Assembly: GCF_021165955.1 (NCBI RefSeq)
Contig: NZ_CP088952.1
Location: forward strand, 4,340,001-4,404,000
Reading direction: 5' to 3'
Source: Massilia endophytica
GTDB lineage: Bacteria > Pseudomonadota > Gammaproteobacteria > Burkholderiales > Burkholderiaceae_D
DNA: 64,000 nucleotides
This document shows, piece by piece, positions 8,838 to 16,756 of this stretch (its first letter is position 1; each line of letters starts with the position of its first letter). The notes under the pieces are model-generated. The model was not told the DNA's origin, did not search any database, and worked only from the letters and a program-made list of their open reading frames with translations. The position numbers and the translations under genes were made by a program.

Positions 8838-9779
8838 TTAGCGGGAGGCGAGCTTGCGCTGGCGTTCTTCGCGGGGGGTGTTGCCGAACAGGGCGCCGAA
8901 GGCGGTGGAGAAGTGGGAGCCGGAGCTGAAGCCGCACATGAGGCCCACTTGCACAATGGAATGGTTGGTGTCGCGCAGCAGCTGCCGCGCCCGCTGGAGG
9001 CGCAGCTCGAGGTAGTAGCGCGAGGGCAGGCTGCCCAGGTATTGCTTGAAGAGCCGCTCCAGCTGGCGGCGCGACAGGCCCACCAGCCCGGCAATGTCGT
9101 CCGTCGACAGGGGCTCTTCGATGTTGGCTTCCATTAGCGTTACCGCCTCGGACAGTTTGGGCTGCAAGGCGCCGAAGCGGGCCTGGAGCGCTACCCGCTG
9201 CCGCTCTTCGGGGCCGCGCACGCGCTCGATGCAGAGCGCTTCCTTGACCTCGGCCTGCACTCCGGCGCCCAGCAGGGCTTCGATCAGGGTCAGGCTGAAG
9301 TCGATGCTGGCGGCGCCGCCGCAGCAGCTGAGGTGGCGGCCGTCCAGGGCGTAGATATTGGGCGTGAGGATGGCGCGCGAGGTGATGTCTTCCGTTTCCG
9401 AGTACAGCGACCACGGCAGGGCGATGCGCACGCCGCCCAGCACGCCCGCCTCGGCGAGCCACAGCACCGCGCCGCCCACCCCGCCCCACCAGTCCGCCGA
9501 ACGCAGGCGTTCGACCAGGGCGCGGCTGAGCTGGGGAGCCAAAGGCGTCTGCTGCTCGTCCGCCGCCAGCAGGGCGATGTGCCACTGGGTGCTGAGGTCG
9601 GCCGCGGCCTGGCTGGGGGTGAGAATGTCGAGCTGGAGGCGCTGGCCCGCCAGGCGCTGGGCCAGCCGCAGGGGCTGCGCCAGGCCGGACCAGCCCAGGC
9701 TGTCCGCCTCGCCCGCGTTCACCAGCAGGACATGCAGCGTGGGTTCCTGGGCCAGGCGGGAGAGTTCGTCGAAGGACAT
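8838..9779 (-). CDS. argR: AraC-family transcriptional regulator with N-terminal glutaminase-like domain, ArgR type
   Basis: Protein of 313 residues. The N-terminal two thirds is a DJ-1/PfpI-like (class I glutamine amidotransferase-like) domain, and the last 100 residues carry two helix-turn-helix motifs of the AraC class (DDIAGLVGLSRRQLERLFKQY and VGLMCGFSSGSHFSTAF). This architecture and size match ArgR of Pseudomonas, the arginine-responsive activator of the aru operon. Lying next to the ast operon on the same strand supports that role. The gene is 18 bases downstream of a DMT transporter gene and probably shares its transcript. The specific ArgR call is inference from architecture and context. 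Confidence 0.85.
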   Translation of the reverse strand: MSFDELSRLAQEPTLHVLLVNAGEADSLGWSGLAQPLRLAQRLAGQRLQLDILTPSQAAADLSTQWHIALLAADEQQTPLAPQLSRALVERLRSADWWGGVGGAVLWLAEAGVLGGVRIALPWSLYSETEDITSRAILTPNIYALDGRHLSCCGGAASIDFSLTLIEALLGAGVQAEVKEALCIERVRGPEERQRVALQARFGALQPKLSEAVTLMEANIEEPLSTDDIAGLVGLSRRQLERLFKQYLGSLPSRYYLELRLQRARQLLRDTNHSIVQVGLMCGFSSGSHFSTAFGALFGNTPREERQRKLASR

Positions 9780-9797
9780 GCTTGCGGTGTAAGGCGT

Positions 9798-10715
9798 TTA
9801 CTCGGGTGCGAGCGAACTCGGGGGCCGCTCGGGGGTGTTCCATTGGCTCACTATCATACCGGAGATCAGCAGGGCCGCGCCGAGCAGGCCCGTCCAGCCC
9901 AGGGTTTCGCCCAGCCAGAAATAGGCAAAAATGGCCGCGCAGCCGGGCTCGAAGGCGTAGATCACGGCCGCCTCGTTGGCCGTGGCATGGCTCTGGCCCC
10001 AGGTTTGCAGGGAGATGATGGCGGCCGTGGCCACCACGCCCAGGTAGACGAGGTTCACCGAGTACAGCTTCAGCCCCTGCAGGATGTAGGCCCAGTAGTC
10101 GGCCCGGTCCTGGGCCACGTCCACCGGCCCGCGCGGCATTTCGCGCAGCAGTATCCAGAGCCCGGCGAAGACGGCCACCGTCATGATCTGGGCCGCCGTC
10201 AGGGTCATGAGCCGCTCGGCCTTGCGCGAGAACACTTCCATCACCTTGATGTAGACGCCGAAGCTCAGGGCCGCCAGCAGGGCCAGCGTGTCGCCGCGCC
10301 CCCAGGAGAAGCTGCCTTCCCAGCACAGGGCGAAGAGGCCCGCGACGGCCAGCGCCAGCGCCACCACGATGCGGCGGTCCGGCCATTTGCCCATGGCAAT
10401 GCCCAGCAGGGGGACGACCAGTACGTTCAGGCCGCAGATGAAGGCGTTGCGGTTGGAGGTGGTGAGGGCCAGGCCTTCCACCTGGCACAGGTAGCAGAAG
10501 AAGAGCAGCACCCCGGCCAGGAAGCCATAGTGCAAGTCCTTCCACGCGGCGCGGATGACGAAGGGCAGCAGGAGCAGGCTGGCGATGCCGAAGCGGCTCA
10601 GCACGATCCAGTTGGCCGAGAGGTAGCCGGTCATGTCCTTCATGGCCGGGAAGGTGGTGCCCCAGACGATGGTGACGATCAACAGGGCAAGGATACCGCG
10701 CGCATGGGAGGGCAT
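9798..10715 (-). CDS. DMT-superfamily transporter (EamA family)
   Basis: Inner-membrane protein of 305 residues with about ten hydrophobic segments arranged as two EamA repeats (IVWGTTFPAMKDM at the start; ANEAAVIYAFEPGCAAIFAYFWLGETL in the second half). Members export amino acids or other small metabolites, and the substrate here is unknown. It is divergent from a marR gene and directly upstream of argR, so an amino-acid substrate is plausible but not shown. Confidence 0.9.
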   Translation of the reverse strand: MPSHARGILALLIVTIVWGTTFPAMKDMTGYLSANWIVLSRFGIASLLLLPFVIRAAWKDLHYGFLAGVLLFFCYLCQVEGLALTTSNRNAFICGLNVLVVPLLGIAMGKWPDRRIVVALALAVAGLFALCWEGSFSWGRGDTLALLAALSFGVYIKVMEVFSRKAERLMTLTAAQIMTVAVFAGLWILLREMPRGPVDVAQDRADYWAYILQGLKLYSVNLVYLGVVATAAIISLQTWGQSHATANEAAVIYAFEPGCAAIFAYFWLGETLGWTGLLGAALLISGMIVSQWNTPERPPSSLAPE

Positions 10716-10747
10716 AGGGCTTCCGACAGTGTGTTATTTCAACAAGA

Positions 10748-10791
10748 TTACGAATGGTAACCGAATGCGGCGGGAGTGCGCGCTATATAAT
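10748..10791 (+). promoter_or_regulatory. Promoter of the marR-type gene with nearby inverted repeat
   Basis: A perfect TATAAT (10786-10791) ends seven bases before the ATG at 10799, so the transcript would begin at or next to the start codon. An inverted repeat TTAC-N5-GTAA (10748-10760) lies upstream in the divergent interval and could be a MarR operator. No convincing -35 is seen. Confidence 0.45.
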
Positions 10792-10798
10792 CCTGCCC

Positions 10799-11233
10799 AT
10801 GGGCGAACGCTATCTGAAAAGTATCCGCTTGCTGGCCGAGTGCATGCAGGCTTTCGAACGCCTGTCGGGACAGCATGTGCGTGAGTGTGGGCTGACCCAC
10901 GCGCAGTTCGATATCATAGCCACGCTGGGAAATACGCCCGGCATGCCGTACAAGGAGCTGGGCGAGCGCACGCTGATCACCAAGGGAACGCTCACCGGCG
11001 TGATCGAGCGCCTGGAGGAGAAGGGCCTGGTCGAGCGCGAACGCAGCGCGGACGACAAGCGCTCCTTCTTCATCCGCCTCACGCCCCAGGGGGAGAAACT
11101 GTTCGCCCAGGTCTTTCCCTATGTGGTGGCGAAGGGCGCTGAACTGTTTGCTTCCGTCCAGGAAACAGAGTTCGCCGCGCTGGAGCGGGAGCTGTCCCAT
11201 CTCAAGCAGGTACTGGCCCGGGCCGGCGCCTGA
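10799..11233 (+). CDS. MarR-family transcriptional regulator
   Basis: Winged-helix regulator of 144 residues, the usual MarR size. The recognition region reads YKELGERTLITKGTLTGVIERLEEKGLVERERSADDKRSFFIRLTPQG. The ATG at 10799 is preferred over an in-frame ATG at 10754 because the TATAAT box lies between them and the longer N-terminus is not family-like. No Shine-Dalgarno precedes it. It is divergent from the DMT transporter gene, which is its most likely target. Confidence 0.9.
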   Translation: MGERYLKSIRLLAECMQAFERLSGQHVRECGLTHAQFDIIATLGNTPGMPYKELGERTLITKGTLTGVIERLEEKGLVERERSADDKRSFFIRLTPQGEKLFAQVFPYVVAKGAELFASVQETEFAALERELSHLKQVLARAGA

Positions 11234-11256
11234 TTTCTCTTCACTTTAAGGCAACG

Positions 11257-11541
11257 ATGCTAAAAACTTCACTGATCGAAGGCGTAACGCCAGCCCAGTT
11301 CGACAAACAGATTGTCGGCAACCTGCTGCTCGAACACGTGGCGCCGGAGGTGGTGCGCAAGGAAAAGCTGCTGATCGGCGTGCGCAACGAGGAAGGCGAT
11401 ATCTACCGCCTGATCGGGGCCACCAAGCACAACAGCTTCACCAACGCCGTCGAGGAGCTGGAAGACATGGAGCTCGTGGACGAGCTGGCTACCCACGAAG
11501 GCACGCACGAAGGCTGCGACGCCATCTTCCGCGAGGCCTGA
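11257..11541 (+). CDS. Small acidic protein of unknown function
   Basis: I do not recognise this 94-residue protein. It is acidic, has no membrane segment or signal peptide and looks like a small folded cytoplasmic domain (LLEHVAPEVVRKEKLLIGVRN, then EEGDIYRLIGATKHNSFTNAVEELEDMELVDELA). TAAGG precedes the ATG at suitable spacing, and it follows the marR gene by 23 bases on the same strand. Codon usage matches its neighbours, so it is likely a real gene. Confidence 0.7.
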   Translation: MLKTSLIEGVTPAQFDKQIVGNLLLEHVAPEVVRKEKLLIGVRNEEGDIYRLIGATKHNSFTNAVEELEDMELVDELATHEGTHEGCDAIFREA

Positions 11542-11613
11542 AGCATTGAGGTTTCCAATCGGCAAGTCCGCGCCCGATTAAGAAAGAAATAATGCCTTTC
11601 GGCAATAATTGCT

Positions 11614-11619
11614 TATAAT
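11614..11619 (+). promoter_or_regulatory. -10 element of the HDOD gene
   Basis: Perfect TATAAT whose last base is six bases before the ATG at 11626. The expected transcription start falls on or beside the start codon, and no Shine-Dalgarno is present. Confidence 0.45.
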
Positions 11620-11625
11620 TTCGGG

Positions 11626-12462
11626 ATGGACCGACTGGATATCTTCAAAGTGCTCATCGCCGAGGCGCAGCGCGGCGAGATGGTGTTCCCTGCCAATGTG
11701 AACGCCTCTCTGCGCCTGCAGGAAGCGCTGGCCGACCCCGACTGCCACGTGGATCTCGCCGCGCGCCTCATCGCGGCCGATCCCCTGCTGGCCGCGCGCA
11801 CGGTGGCGATCGCCAATTCCGTCGCCTACAACCGTTCCGGCACCGAAATCTCCAGCGTACGTTCGGCCGTCCAGCGCCTGGGCGTGCGCACCCTGCAAAC
11901 CCTGGTCGCCGCCCTGCTCGTGCGCCAGATCGGCAGCCGCATCGAAGATTCCTCCCTGCGCGCCCGCGCCGGGCAGCTGTGGGAGCACACGGCCCATACG
12001 GCCGCCCTGGCCCAGGTGATTGCGCGCCGCGTCACCCATGTCGATCCCGATACCGCCATGTTCGCGGGCGTGGTGCATGAGGTGGGCGGCTTCTACCTGC
12101 TCTCGCGCGCCGAGGAATTCCCCGGCGTGGCGGACGGCGAGCCGGAAGAGTGGGTCATGCACGGCGAAGTGGAGATCGGCCGCCTGGTGCTGGAGCGCCT
12201 GATGGTGCCCGAATCGGTACGGCGCGCCGTGGAGGCCATGTGGACCGGCCTGCGCGCCCTGCCGCCCGAAACGCTGGGCGATACCCTGCTGCTGGCGGAC
12301 GACCTCGCGCCCGTGGCCTCGCCCCTGCATACGCGCTCCGGCGCCACTTCTCCCCTGGCCGCCCGCACCATCGATTTCGTGGTGGGCGACGGCACCCTGC
12401 ACGAGATCCTCGCCGAGTCGCGCAGCGACGTGCAGTCCCTGTATGCGGTGCTGATGCTTTAA
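11626..12462 (+). CDS. HDOD-domain protein
   Basis: Protein of 278 residues matching the HDOD domain (a non-catalytic relative of HD-GYP phosphodiesterases) over most of its length: LIAADPLLAARTVAIANS, AVQRLGVRTLQTLVAALLV, and FAGVVHEVGGFYLL where typical HD proteins have a HD pair. The metal-binding His-Asp is replaced by His-Glu, so hydrolase activity is doubtful. HDOD proteins usually act in signalling by protein contact. No extra sensor domain is seen. Confidence 0.88.
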   Translation: MDRLDIFKVLIAEAQRGEMVFPANVNASLRLQEALADPDCHVDLAARLIAADPLLAARTVAIANSVAYNRSGTEISSVRSAVQRLGVRTLQTLVAALLVRQIGSRIEDSSLRARAGQLWEHTAHTAALAQVIARRVTHVDPDTAMFAGVVHEVGGFYLLSRAEEFPGVADGEPEEWVMHGEVEIGRLVLERLMVPESVRRAVEAMWTGLRALPPETLGDTLLLADDLAPVASPLHTRSGATSPLAARTIDFVVGDGTLHEILAESRSDVQSLYAVLML

Positions 12463-12514
12463 CGCGCGGCCCGCTTGGGCGATAATGGCGCTTTTTGCAA
12501 AACGCCACGCTCCC

Positions 12515-13429
12515 ATGCCGATTCTCCGTTTTCTTGCAGGCCTCGCGCTTGCGTGTTCCGCCGCTGCTGCCATCGCCCAGGGCAGCATTGCCCTCGAAGG
12601 CGCGCCTTATGTGCTGGACGGGACGGAGGTGCGCACCATCCGCGCCAAGGCCCTGCAGCGCGAATACCAGGTCTTCGTGAGCCTGCCGGCTTCCTACGAG
12701 AAGAGCGGCCGCAGCTATCCGGTGGTTTTCGTCACGGACGCCAACTACGCATTTCCGCTCACCCGCGCCATCGCGGCGCGTGCGGGCAACCACGGGCGCC
12801 AGATCGAGGAGTTCATCCTGGTCGGCCTGTCCTATGCGCGCGGCGATACCCCGACCTACAGCCGCCGCCGCGACTACACGCCCACGCCCACAGCGGACAA
12901 GACCGTGACCTCCGACATGCCGGGCCGCGAACCGAAGTACGGCGAGTCGGAAGGCTACCGCCGCTTCATCATCGACGAGGTGCTGCCCTTCATCGCCCAG
13001 CGCTACCGCGCGGACATGGCGCGCAAGACGCTGATGACCCATTCCTACGGCTCCCTGCTGGCGCTGGACATCCTGTTCAACGAGCCGGGCGCCTTCGAGA
13101 ACTATGTGCTCGGCAGCCCTTCCCTCTGGTTCAACAACAAGGTGATGTTCGAGCGCGAGCGCGCCTATGCGGCGAAGAACCGGGACCTGCGCGCCAACGT
13201 GTATTTTGCGGTGGGCGGCTACGAGACCCTGCGCCCGGGCCCGCGCTACAACAAGGACGACGACATGGTGCGCGACATGCGCGCCTTCATGCGCAGCCTG
13301 CGCTCGCGGAACTACCCGGGCCTGCGCATGGAGGGAGAGGTGATCCGCGACGAGGACCACCTCACGGTGGCCCCCATCATCATCACCCACGGCCTGCGCT
13401 GGGCGCTGCCGGGCAAGGATATCAGGTAA
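12515..13429 (+). CDS. Secreted alpha/beta-hydrolase, putative esterase family
   Basis: Signal peptide at residues 1-21 (MPILRFLAGLALACSAAAAIA-Q), so probably periplasmic, followed by a PF00756-type esterase fold in 304 residues. The likely nucleophile is Ser177 in THSYGS and the likely catalytic His is 282 in DEDHLTV. Related proteins include siderophore esterases (IroE/Fes type), but the substrate cannot be inferred. An in-frame ATG at 12485 would put ten residues before the signal peptide; the ATG at 12515 gives a normal one. Confidence 0.85.
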   Translation: MPILRFLAGLALACSAAAAIAQGSIALEGAPYVLDGTEVRTIRAKALQREYQVFVSLPASYEKSGRSYPVVFVTDANYAFPLTRAIAARAGNHGRQIEEFILVGLSYARGDTPTYSRRRDYTPTPTADKTVTSDMPGREPKYGESEGYRRFIIDEVLPFIAQRYRADMARKTLMTHSYGSLLALDILFNEPGAFENYVLGSPSLWFNNKVMFERERAYAAKNRDLRANVYFAVGGYETLRPGPRYNKDDDMVRDMRAFMRSLRSRNYPGLRMEGEVIRDEDHLTVAPIIITHGLRWALPGKDIR

Positions 13430-13550
13430 GGCTGCTGCGGCCGCAAGGCGGCTGCGCCGGCCGGTACTTGCAGACCAGGCGCATCGGGCAGGGGCGCTGG
13501 CAGGCCGCTGCGCCTTGCTGCACCAGGGGGATGACAGGTGGGTTTTGCAT
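13422..13550 (-). CDS. Possible small cysteine-rich protein
   Basis: Open frame of 42 codons from ATG at 13550 with a strong GGAGAG ribosome site three bases upstream. The product has cysteines at 17, 21, 27 and 36 (pattern C-X3-C-X5-C-X8-C) and several prolines. Its end overlaps the 3' end of the esterase gene by 8 bases in the opposite orientation. It begins just after a hairpin terminator, so it would need read-through or its own promoter. It may be a chance frame. Confidence 0.3.
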   Translation of the reverse strand: MQNPPVIPLVQQGAAACQRPCPMRLVCKYRPAQPPCGRSSLT

Positions 13551-13563
13551 CTTCTCTCCGGAC

Positions 13564-13590
13564 AAAAAAAATGCCCGCTCGAGAGCGGGC
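13564..13590 (-). terminator. Intrinsic terminator downstream of the GST gene
   Basis: Stem GCCCGCT / AGCGGGC (13573-13590) with a 4-base loop, followed on the minus strand by a run of seven T (13570-13564). It lies about 95 bases past the GST stop codon. Confidence 0.75.
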
Positions 13591-13684
13591 CAAGTCCAAA
13601 ACTAGGGATGTCCTGAAAGAGACGGTTCCATAGTAAGCGCAGGACCTGGCGCGCTCTGTGCGCTAGCTAACATAAAGCAAATAA

Positions 13685-14302
13685 TTACCAGACAGGGTTG
13701 GTGTGCTGCCAGACGGGCAGCTGCTGCACCCTGGCGAACCAGCGCTGCACGTTCGGATACTGGGTCACCGGCACGCTGGCGCGCTCGGTGTACATCAGGG
13801 GCGCGGCCACCGCGTAATCGGCCATGGTCACCGTATCGCCCACCAGCCATTCGCGGTGGGCCAGGTGGCGGTCCAGTACCTCGGCGAGCGGGGCCAGTTC
13901 GGCGCTGCCCCGCGCCAGCTCGGCAGCGTCAGGCCCCGTGCCTTCCACGAACTTCTTCCATACGTTCTCCCAGGTAAAGACGGCAATCGCCGTGGCGAAG
14001 TGCTGGCTGGCCCAGAACAGCCAGCGGTTCACGTCCGCCTTGGCCTGAGGGTCTTGCGGGCAGGCGGTCTGGCCCGGCGTCAGCTCGGCCATGTACTGCA
14101 TGATGGCGCAGGACTCCCACAGCACGAAGTCGCCATGCACCAGCACCGGCACCTTGCCGTTGGGGTTCACTTCGGCCAGGCGGCGGCGGTCGTCCGGGCT
14201 TCCCAGGTTGATCTCCGTAAGGTCGAGCTTCAGGCCGAGGTGCAGGGCCGTCATCATGACGCGGCGGGAATTGGACGACAGCGGGTGGTGGTAGAGGTGC
14301 AT
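13685..14302 (-). CDS. Glutathione S-transferase family protein
   Basis: Cytoplasmic protein of 205 residues. The thioredoxin-like N-terminal domain shows YHHPLSSNSRRVMMTALHLGL with Ser/Asn near the glutathione-activating position, NPNGKVPVLVHGDFVLWESCAIMQYMAE (cis-proline and ESXAI), and a helical C-terminal half with GDTVTMADYAVAAPLMY. The ATG at 14302 has AAGGAGAAGG just upstream; the earlier ATG at 14317 overlaps that ribosome site and was rejected. It is 62 bases downstream of a regulator gene on the same strand. Substrate unknown. Confidence 0.92.
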   Translation of the reverse strand: MHLYHHPLSSNSRRVMMTALHLGLKLDLTEINLGSPDDRRRLAEVNPNGKVPVLVHGDFVLWESCAIMQYMAELTPGQTACPQDPQAKADVNRWLFWASQHFATAIAVFTWENVWKKFVEGTGPDAAELARGSAELAPLAEVLDRHLAHREWLVGDTVTMADYAVAAPLMYTERASVPVTQYPNVQRWFARVQQLPVWQHTNPVW

Positions 14303-14364
14303 TGCCTTCTCCTTCATGCGTTGTTCGATGCATGAATGCTACCGGCAGGCGATGACAGATTCTG

Positions 14365-15057
14365 TCAGGAGTCGTCGTGAATGCTTTGCTCTTCGCGCCA
14401 GCGGCGCAGCAGCTGGTGGCGCGGCACCGGGTAGCGGTCTGCAAGTGTCTCGGCGGTGACGATGCGGTCGACGCGGAAGTGGCGCGTGGCGTCGCGCAGC
14501 TCGCACCACGCGGCGAGCACGCGCCGGCCCTCGAAGAAGGCCAGGGCGAAAGGCCAAACGGTGCGCTCGGACTGGTTGCCCTTCTCGTCGCTGTAGCCCA
14601 GGCGCAGCTTGCACTGCCGCCGTATTGCTTCGCGCGCAGGCCGCATGAACACTTCGTTGCTGCTTCCGTTCACGCGCACCGGCACCCACAGGCTGGTGTC
14701 GGCCATGTGGTCGCGCAGGTCCTTGGGCGTGGCGGTGGCGATCTTGGCGAGGGCGGACGTGGCGGCGCGCGTGAGGGTCTCGTCGCCTTGCTGGTGCACC
14801 CAGCGCGCGCCCAGTACCAGGGCTTCCAGTTCGTCGGCATCGAACATGAGCGGCGGCAGGAAGAAGCCGGTGCGCAGCACATAGCCCACGCCCGCCGAGC
14901 CCTCCACCGGCGCGCCCAGTTCGGCCAGCGCCTGGATGTCGCGGTAGATGGTGCGTTCGGACACGCCCAGCCGCTCCGCCAGCACAGCCGCGGTGACCGG
15001 ACGGCGGTTGCCGCGCAGCGCATCCATCAGCTGAAACAGTCGGCCGGTGCGGCTCAT
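14365..15057 (-). CDS. YafY-type transcriptional regulator (HTH plus WYL-like domain)
   Basis: Protein of 230 residues: a DeoR-like helix-turn-helix at residues 1-55 (RLFQLMDALRGNRRPVTAAVLAERLGVSERTIYRDIQALAELG) followed by a WYL-type ligand domain (CKLRLGYSDEKG, VWPFALAFFEGRRVLAAWCELRDATRHFRVDRI). These regulators often repress an adjacent gene; the GST gene downstream is the obvious candidate. Confidence 0.9.
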   Translation of the reverse strand: MSRTGRLFQLMDALRGNRRPVTAAVLAERLGVSERTIYRDIQALAELGAPVEGSAGVGYVLRTGFFLPPLMFDADELEALVLGARWVHQQGDETLTRAATSALAKIATATPKDLRDHMADTSLWVPVRVNGSSNEVFMRPAREAIRRQCKLRLGYSDEKGNQSERTVWPFALAFFEGRRVLAAWCELRDATRHFRVDRIVTAETLADRYPVPRHQLLRRWREEQSIHDDS

Positions 15058-15153
15058 GTCGTTCGCTCCCCAGTGAAGAACGCTAGCTTACCATGACGGC
15101 AAGATTGACAGGAGGGCCAGGGCGCGATGAAATGGCTGAAAGGAGGATATTCA

Positions 15154-15660
15154 ATGGACGGACAAGGTGGACAACTCTGGGTGGTGATGGGCGTAAGCGG
15201 CTGCGGCAAGAGCTCCATCGGCGCGCTGCTGGCGCAGTCGCTGGGCGCGCGCTTTATCGAAGGCGACAGCTTCCACCTGCCCGCCAGCGTGGCGAAGATG
15301 ACGGCCGGGATTCCGCTGGATGACGCGGACCGCATGCCCTGGCTGGAATTGCTGCAGCAGGAGATCCGCAAGGCGGCCGACGCGGGCGAAGGCCTGGTGC
15401 TGGCCTGCTCCTCGCTCAAGCGGCGCTACCGGGATGTGCTGCGCGCGGGCGCCCCTTCGCTGCGCTTCGCCCATCTCGCAGGCAGCCCGGAAGTCATCGC
15501 CGTGCGCATGAGCCAGCGCCCCGGCCACTTCATGCCCACCTCCCTGCTCGAGAGCCAGTTCGCCGTCCTCGAACCCCTGCAGCCGGACGAGGCGGGCCTG
15601 AGCCTGGACCTGCTCAAGGAACCCCAGGCGATCGTCGCCGACATCCTGAACGGGCGATAA
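15154..15660 (+). CDS. gntK: Gluconokinase
   Basis: Phosphorylates gluconate to 6-phosphogluconate, feeding the Entner-Doudoroff or pentose phosphate route. The 168-residue protein is of usual GntK size, with the P-loop GVSGCGKS (13-20), EGDSFHLPASVAKMTAGIPLDDADRMPWL, CSSLKRRYRD and the GHFMPTSLLESQFAVLEPL motif. The ATG at 15154 follows a perfect AGGAGG (15141-15146) by seven bases; an upstream in-frame ATG at 15127 is not supported. No gluconate permease or repressor is adjacent. Confidence 0.95.
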   Translation: MDGQGGQLWVVMGVSGCGKSSIGALLAQSLGARFIEGDSFHLPASVAKMTAGIPLDDADRMPWLELLQQEIRKAADAGEGLVLACSSLKRRYRDVLRAGAPSLRFAHLAGSPEVIAVRMSQRPGHFMPTSLLESQFAVLEPLQPDEAGLSLDLLKEPQAIVADILNGR

Positions 15661-15695
15661 AAAAGGCCGCGCAGCTTTCGCCGGCGGCCTTTTGC
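15659..15695. terminator. Bidirectional terminator between gntK and secF
   Basis: Stem AAAAGGCCGC (15661-15670) with GCGGCCTTTT (15684-15693) and a 13-base loop. A and T runs flank both sides, so it can end both the gntK and the yajC-secD-secF transcripts. Confidence 0.8.
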
Positions 15696-15708
15696 GGGGC
15701 GCTGCGTC

Positions 15709-16731
15709 TTAAACGACGGCGCCGTCCGTTTCGTCCTTTTCCTTGACCGGCTTGATCAGGTCTTCACGCTTCACGCCCAGCCACATGGCCACGGCCGCGG
15801 CAACGAACACGGAAGAGTAGATACCGAAGCAGATGCCGATGGTCAGTGCTATGGCGAAGAAGTGCAGCGTCGGGCCGCCCAGGAAGAGCATGGACAGCAC
15901 CATCATCTGCGTGCAGCCGTGGGTGATGATGGTACGCGAGATGGTGGAGGTGATCGCGTTGTCGATCACTTCGTGCACGCTCATCTTGCGCTGCTTGCGG
16001 AAGTTCTCGCGGATACGGTCGAAGATAACCACCGACTCGTTCACCGAGTAGCCCAGCACCGCCAGCACGGCGGCCAGCACCGTCAGCGAGAATTCCCACT
16101 GGAAGAAGGCGAAGAAGCCGAGAATGATCACCACGTCGTGCAGGTTTGCCACGATGGCGGCGACCGCGAATTTCCATTCGAAGCGGATGGCCAGGTAGAT
16201 CATCACGCCAACCACCACCATGACAAGGGCGTTCAGGCCGTTCTGCGCCAGTTCCTCGCCCACCTGCGGGCCGACGAATTCCACCTTCTGCAGCTGCACC
16301 GACTCGGCGCCCGCCGCGTCAACGCAGCCCAGCTTGGCGATGTGCTCGCCCTTCGGGGTCACGGTGTCGAACTGCTTCGTGCTGCCCTGTTCGGCCTTGC
16401 ACAGCGCCTCGAAGACCTTGCGCGAGGTGTCGGCGGTGTTCGAGCCTTCGGCGATCGGCAGGCGGATCATGGCGTCGCGCGCCGTGTCGAAACTGGTGAC
16501 TTCAGGCTGCTCGTAGCCCAGGCTCTCCAGGGTGTGGCGGATGGCCGGCAGGTTGGCTGCCTTCGGGTACTTCACCTCCATCACCGTGCCGCCCTTGAAC
16601 TCGATGGACAGGTGCAGACCCTTGTGGACCAGGAAGAACACGGCCGCCACGAAGGTCAACGCCGAAACGACGTTGAACACCAGCGCGTGGCGCATGAACG
16701 GAATGTCTTTGTGAATGCGGAAAAATTCCAT
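15709..16731 (-). CDS. secF: Protein translocase subunit SecF
   Basis: Inner-membrane partner of SecD that uses the proton motive force to pull secreted proteins off SecYEG. It has 340 residues, with one N-terminal membrane helix (ALVFNVVSALTFVAAVFFLV), a periplasmic domain opening with IEFKGGTVMEVKYP, and five helices in the C-terminal half. SecF markers GYSVNESVVIFDRIREN and TISRTIITHGCT are present. It begins 25 bases after secD. Confidence 0.98.
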   Translation of the reverse strand: MEFFRIHKDIPFMRHALVFNVVSALTFVAAVFFLVHKGLHLSIEFKGGTVMEVKYPKAANLPAIRHTLESLGYEQPEVTSFDTARDAMIRLPIAEGSNTADTSRKVFEALCKAEQGSTKQFDTVTPKGEHIAKLGCVDAAGAESVQLQKVEFVGPQVGEELAQNGLNALVMVVVGVMIYLAIRFEWKFAVAAIVANLHDVVIILGFFAFFQWEFSLTVLAAVLAVLGYSVNESVVIFDRIRENFRKQRKMSVHEVIDNAITSTISRTIITHGCTQMMVLSMLFLGGPTLHFFAIALTIGICFGIYSSVFVAAAVAMWLGVKREDLIKPVKEKDETDGAVV

Positions 16732-16756
16732 GTGATTCCTCTATCTTCCCTAGCCG

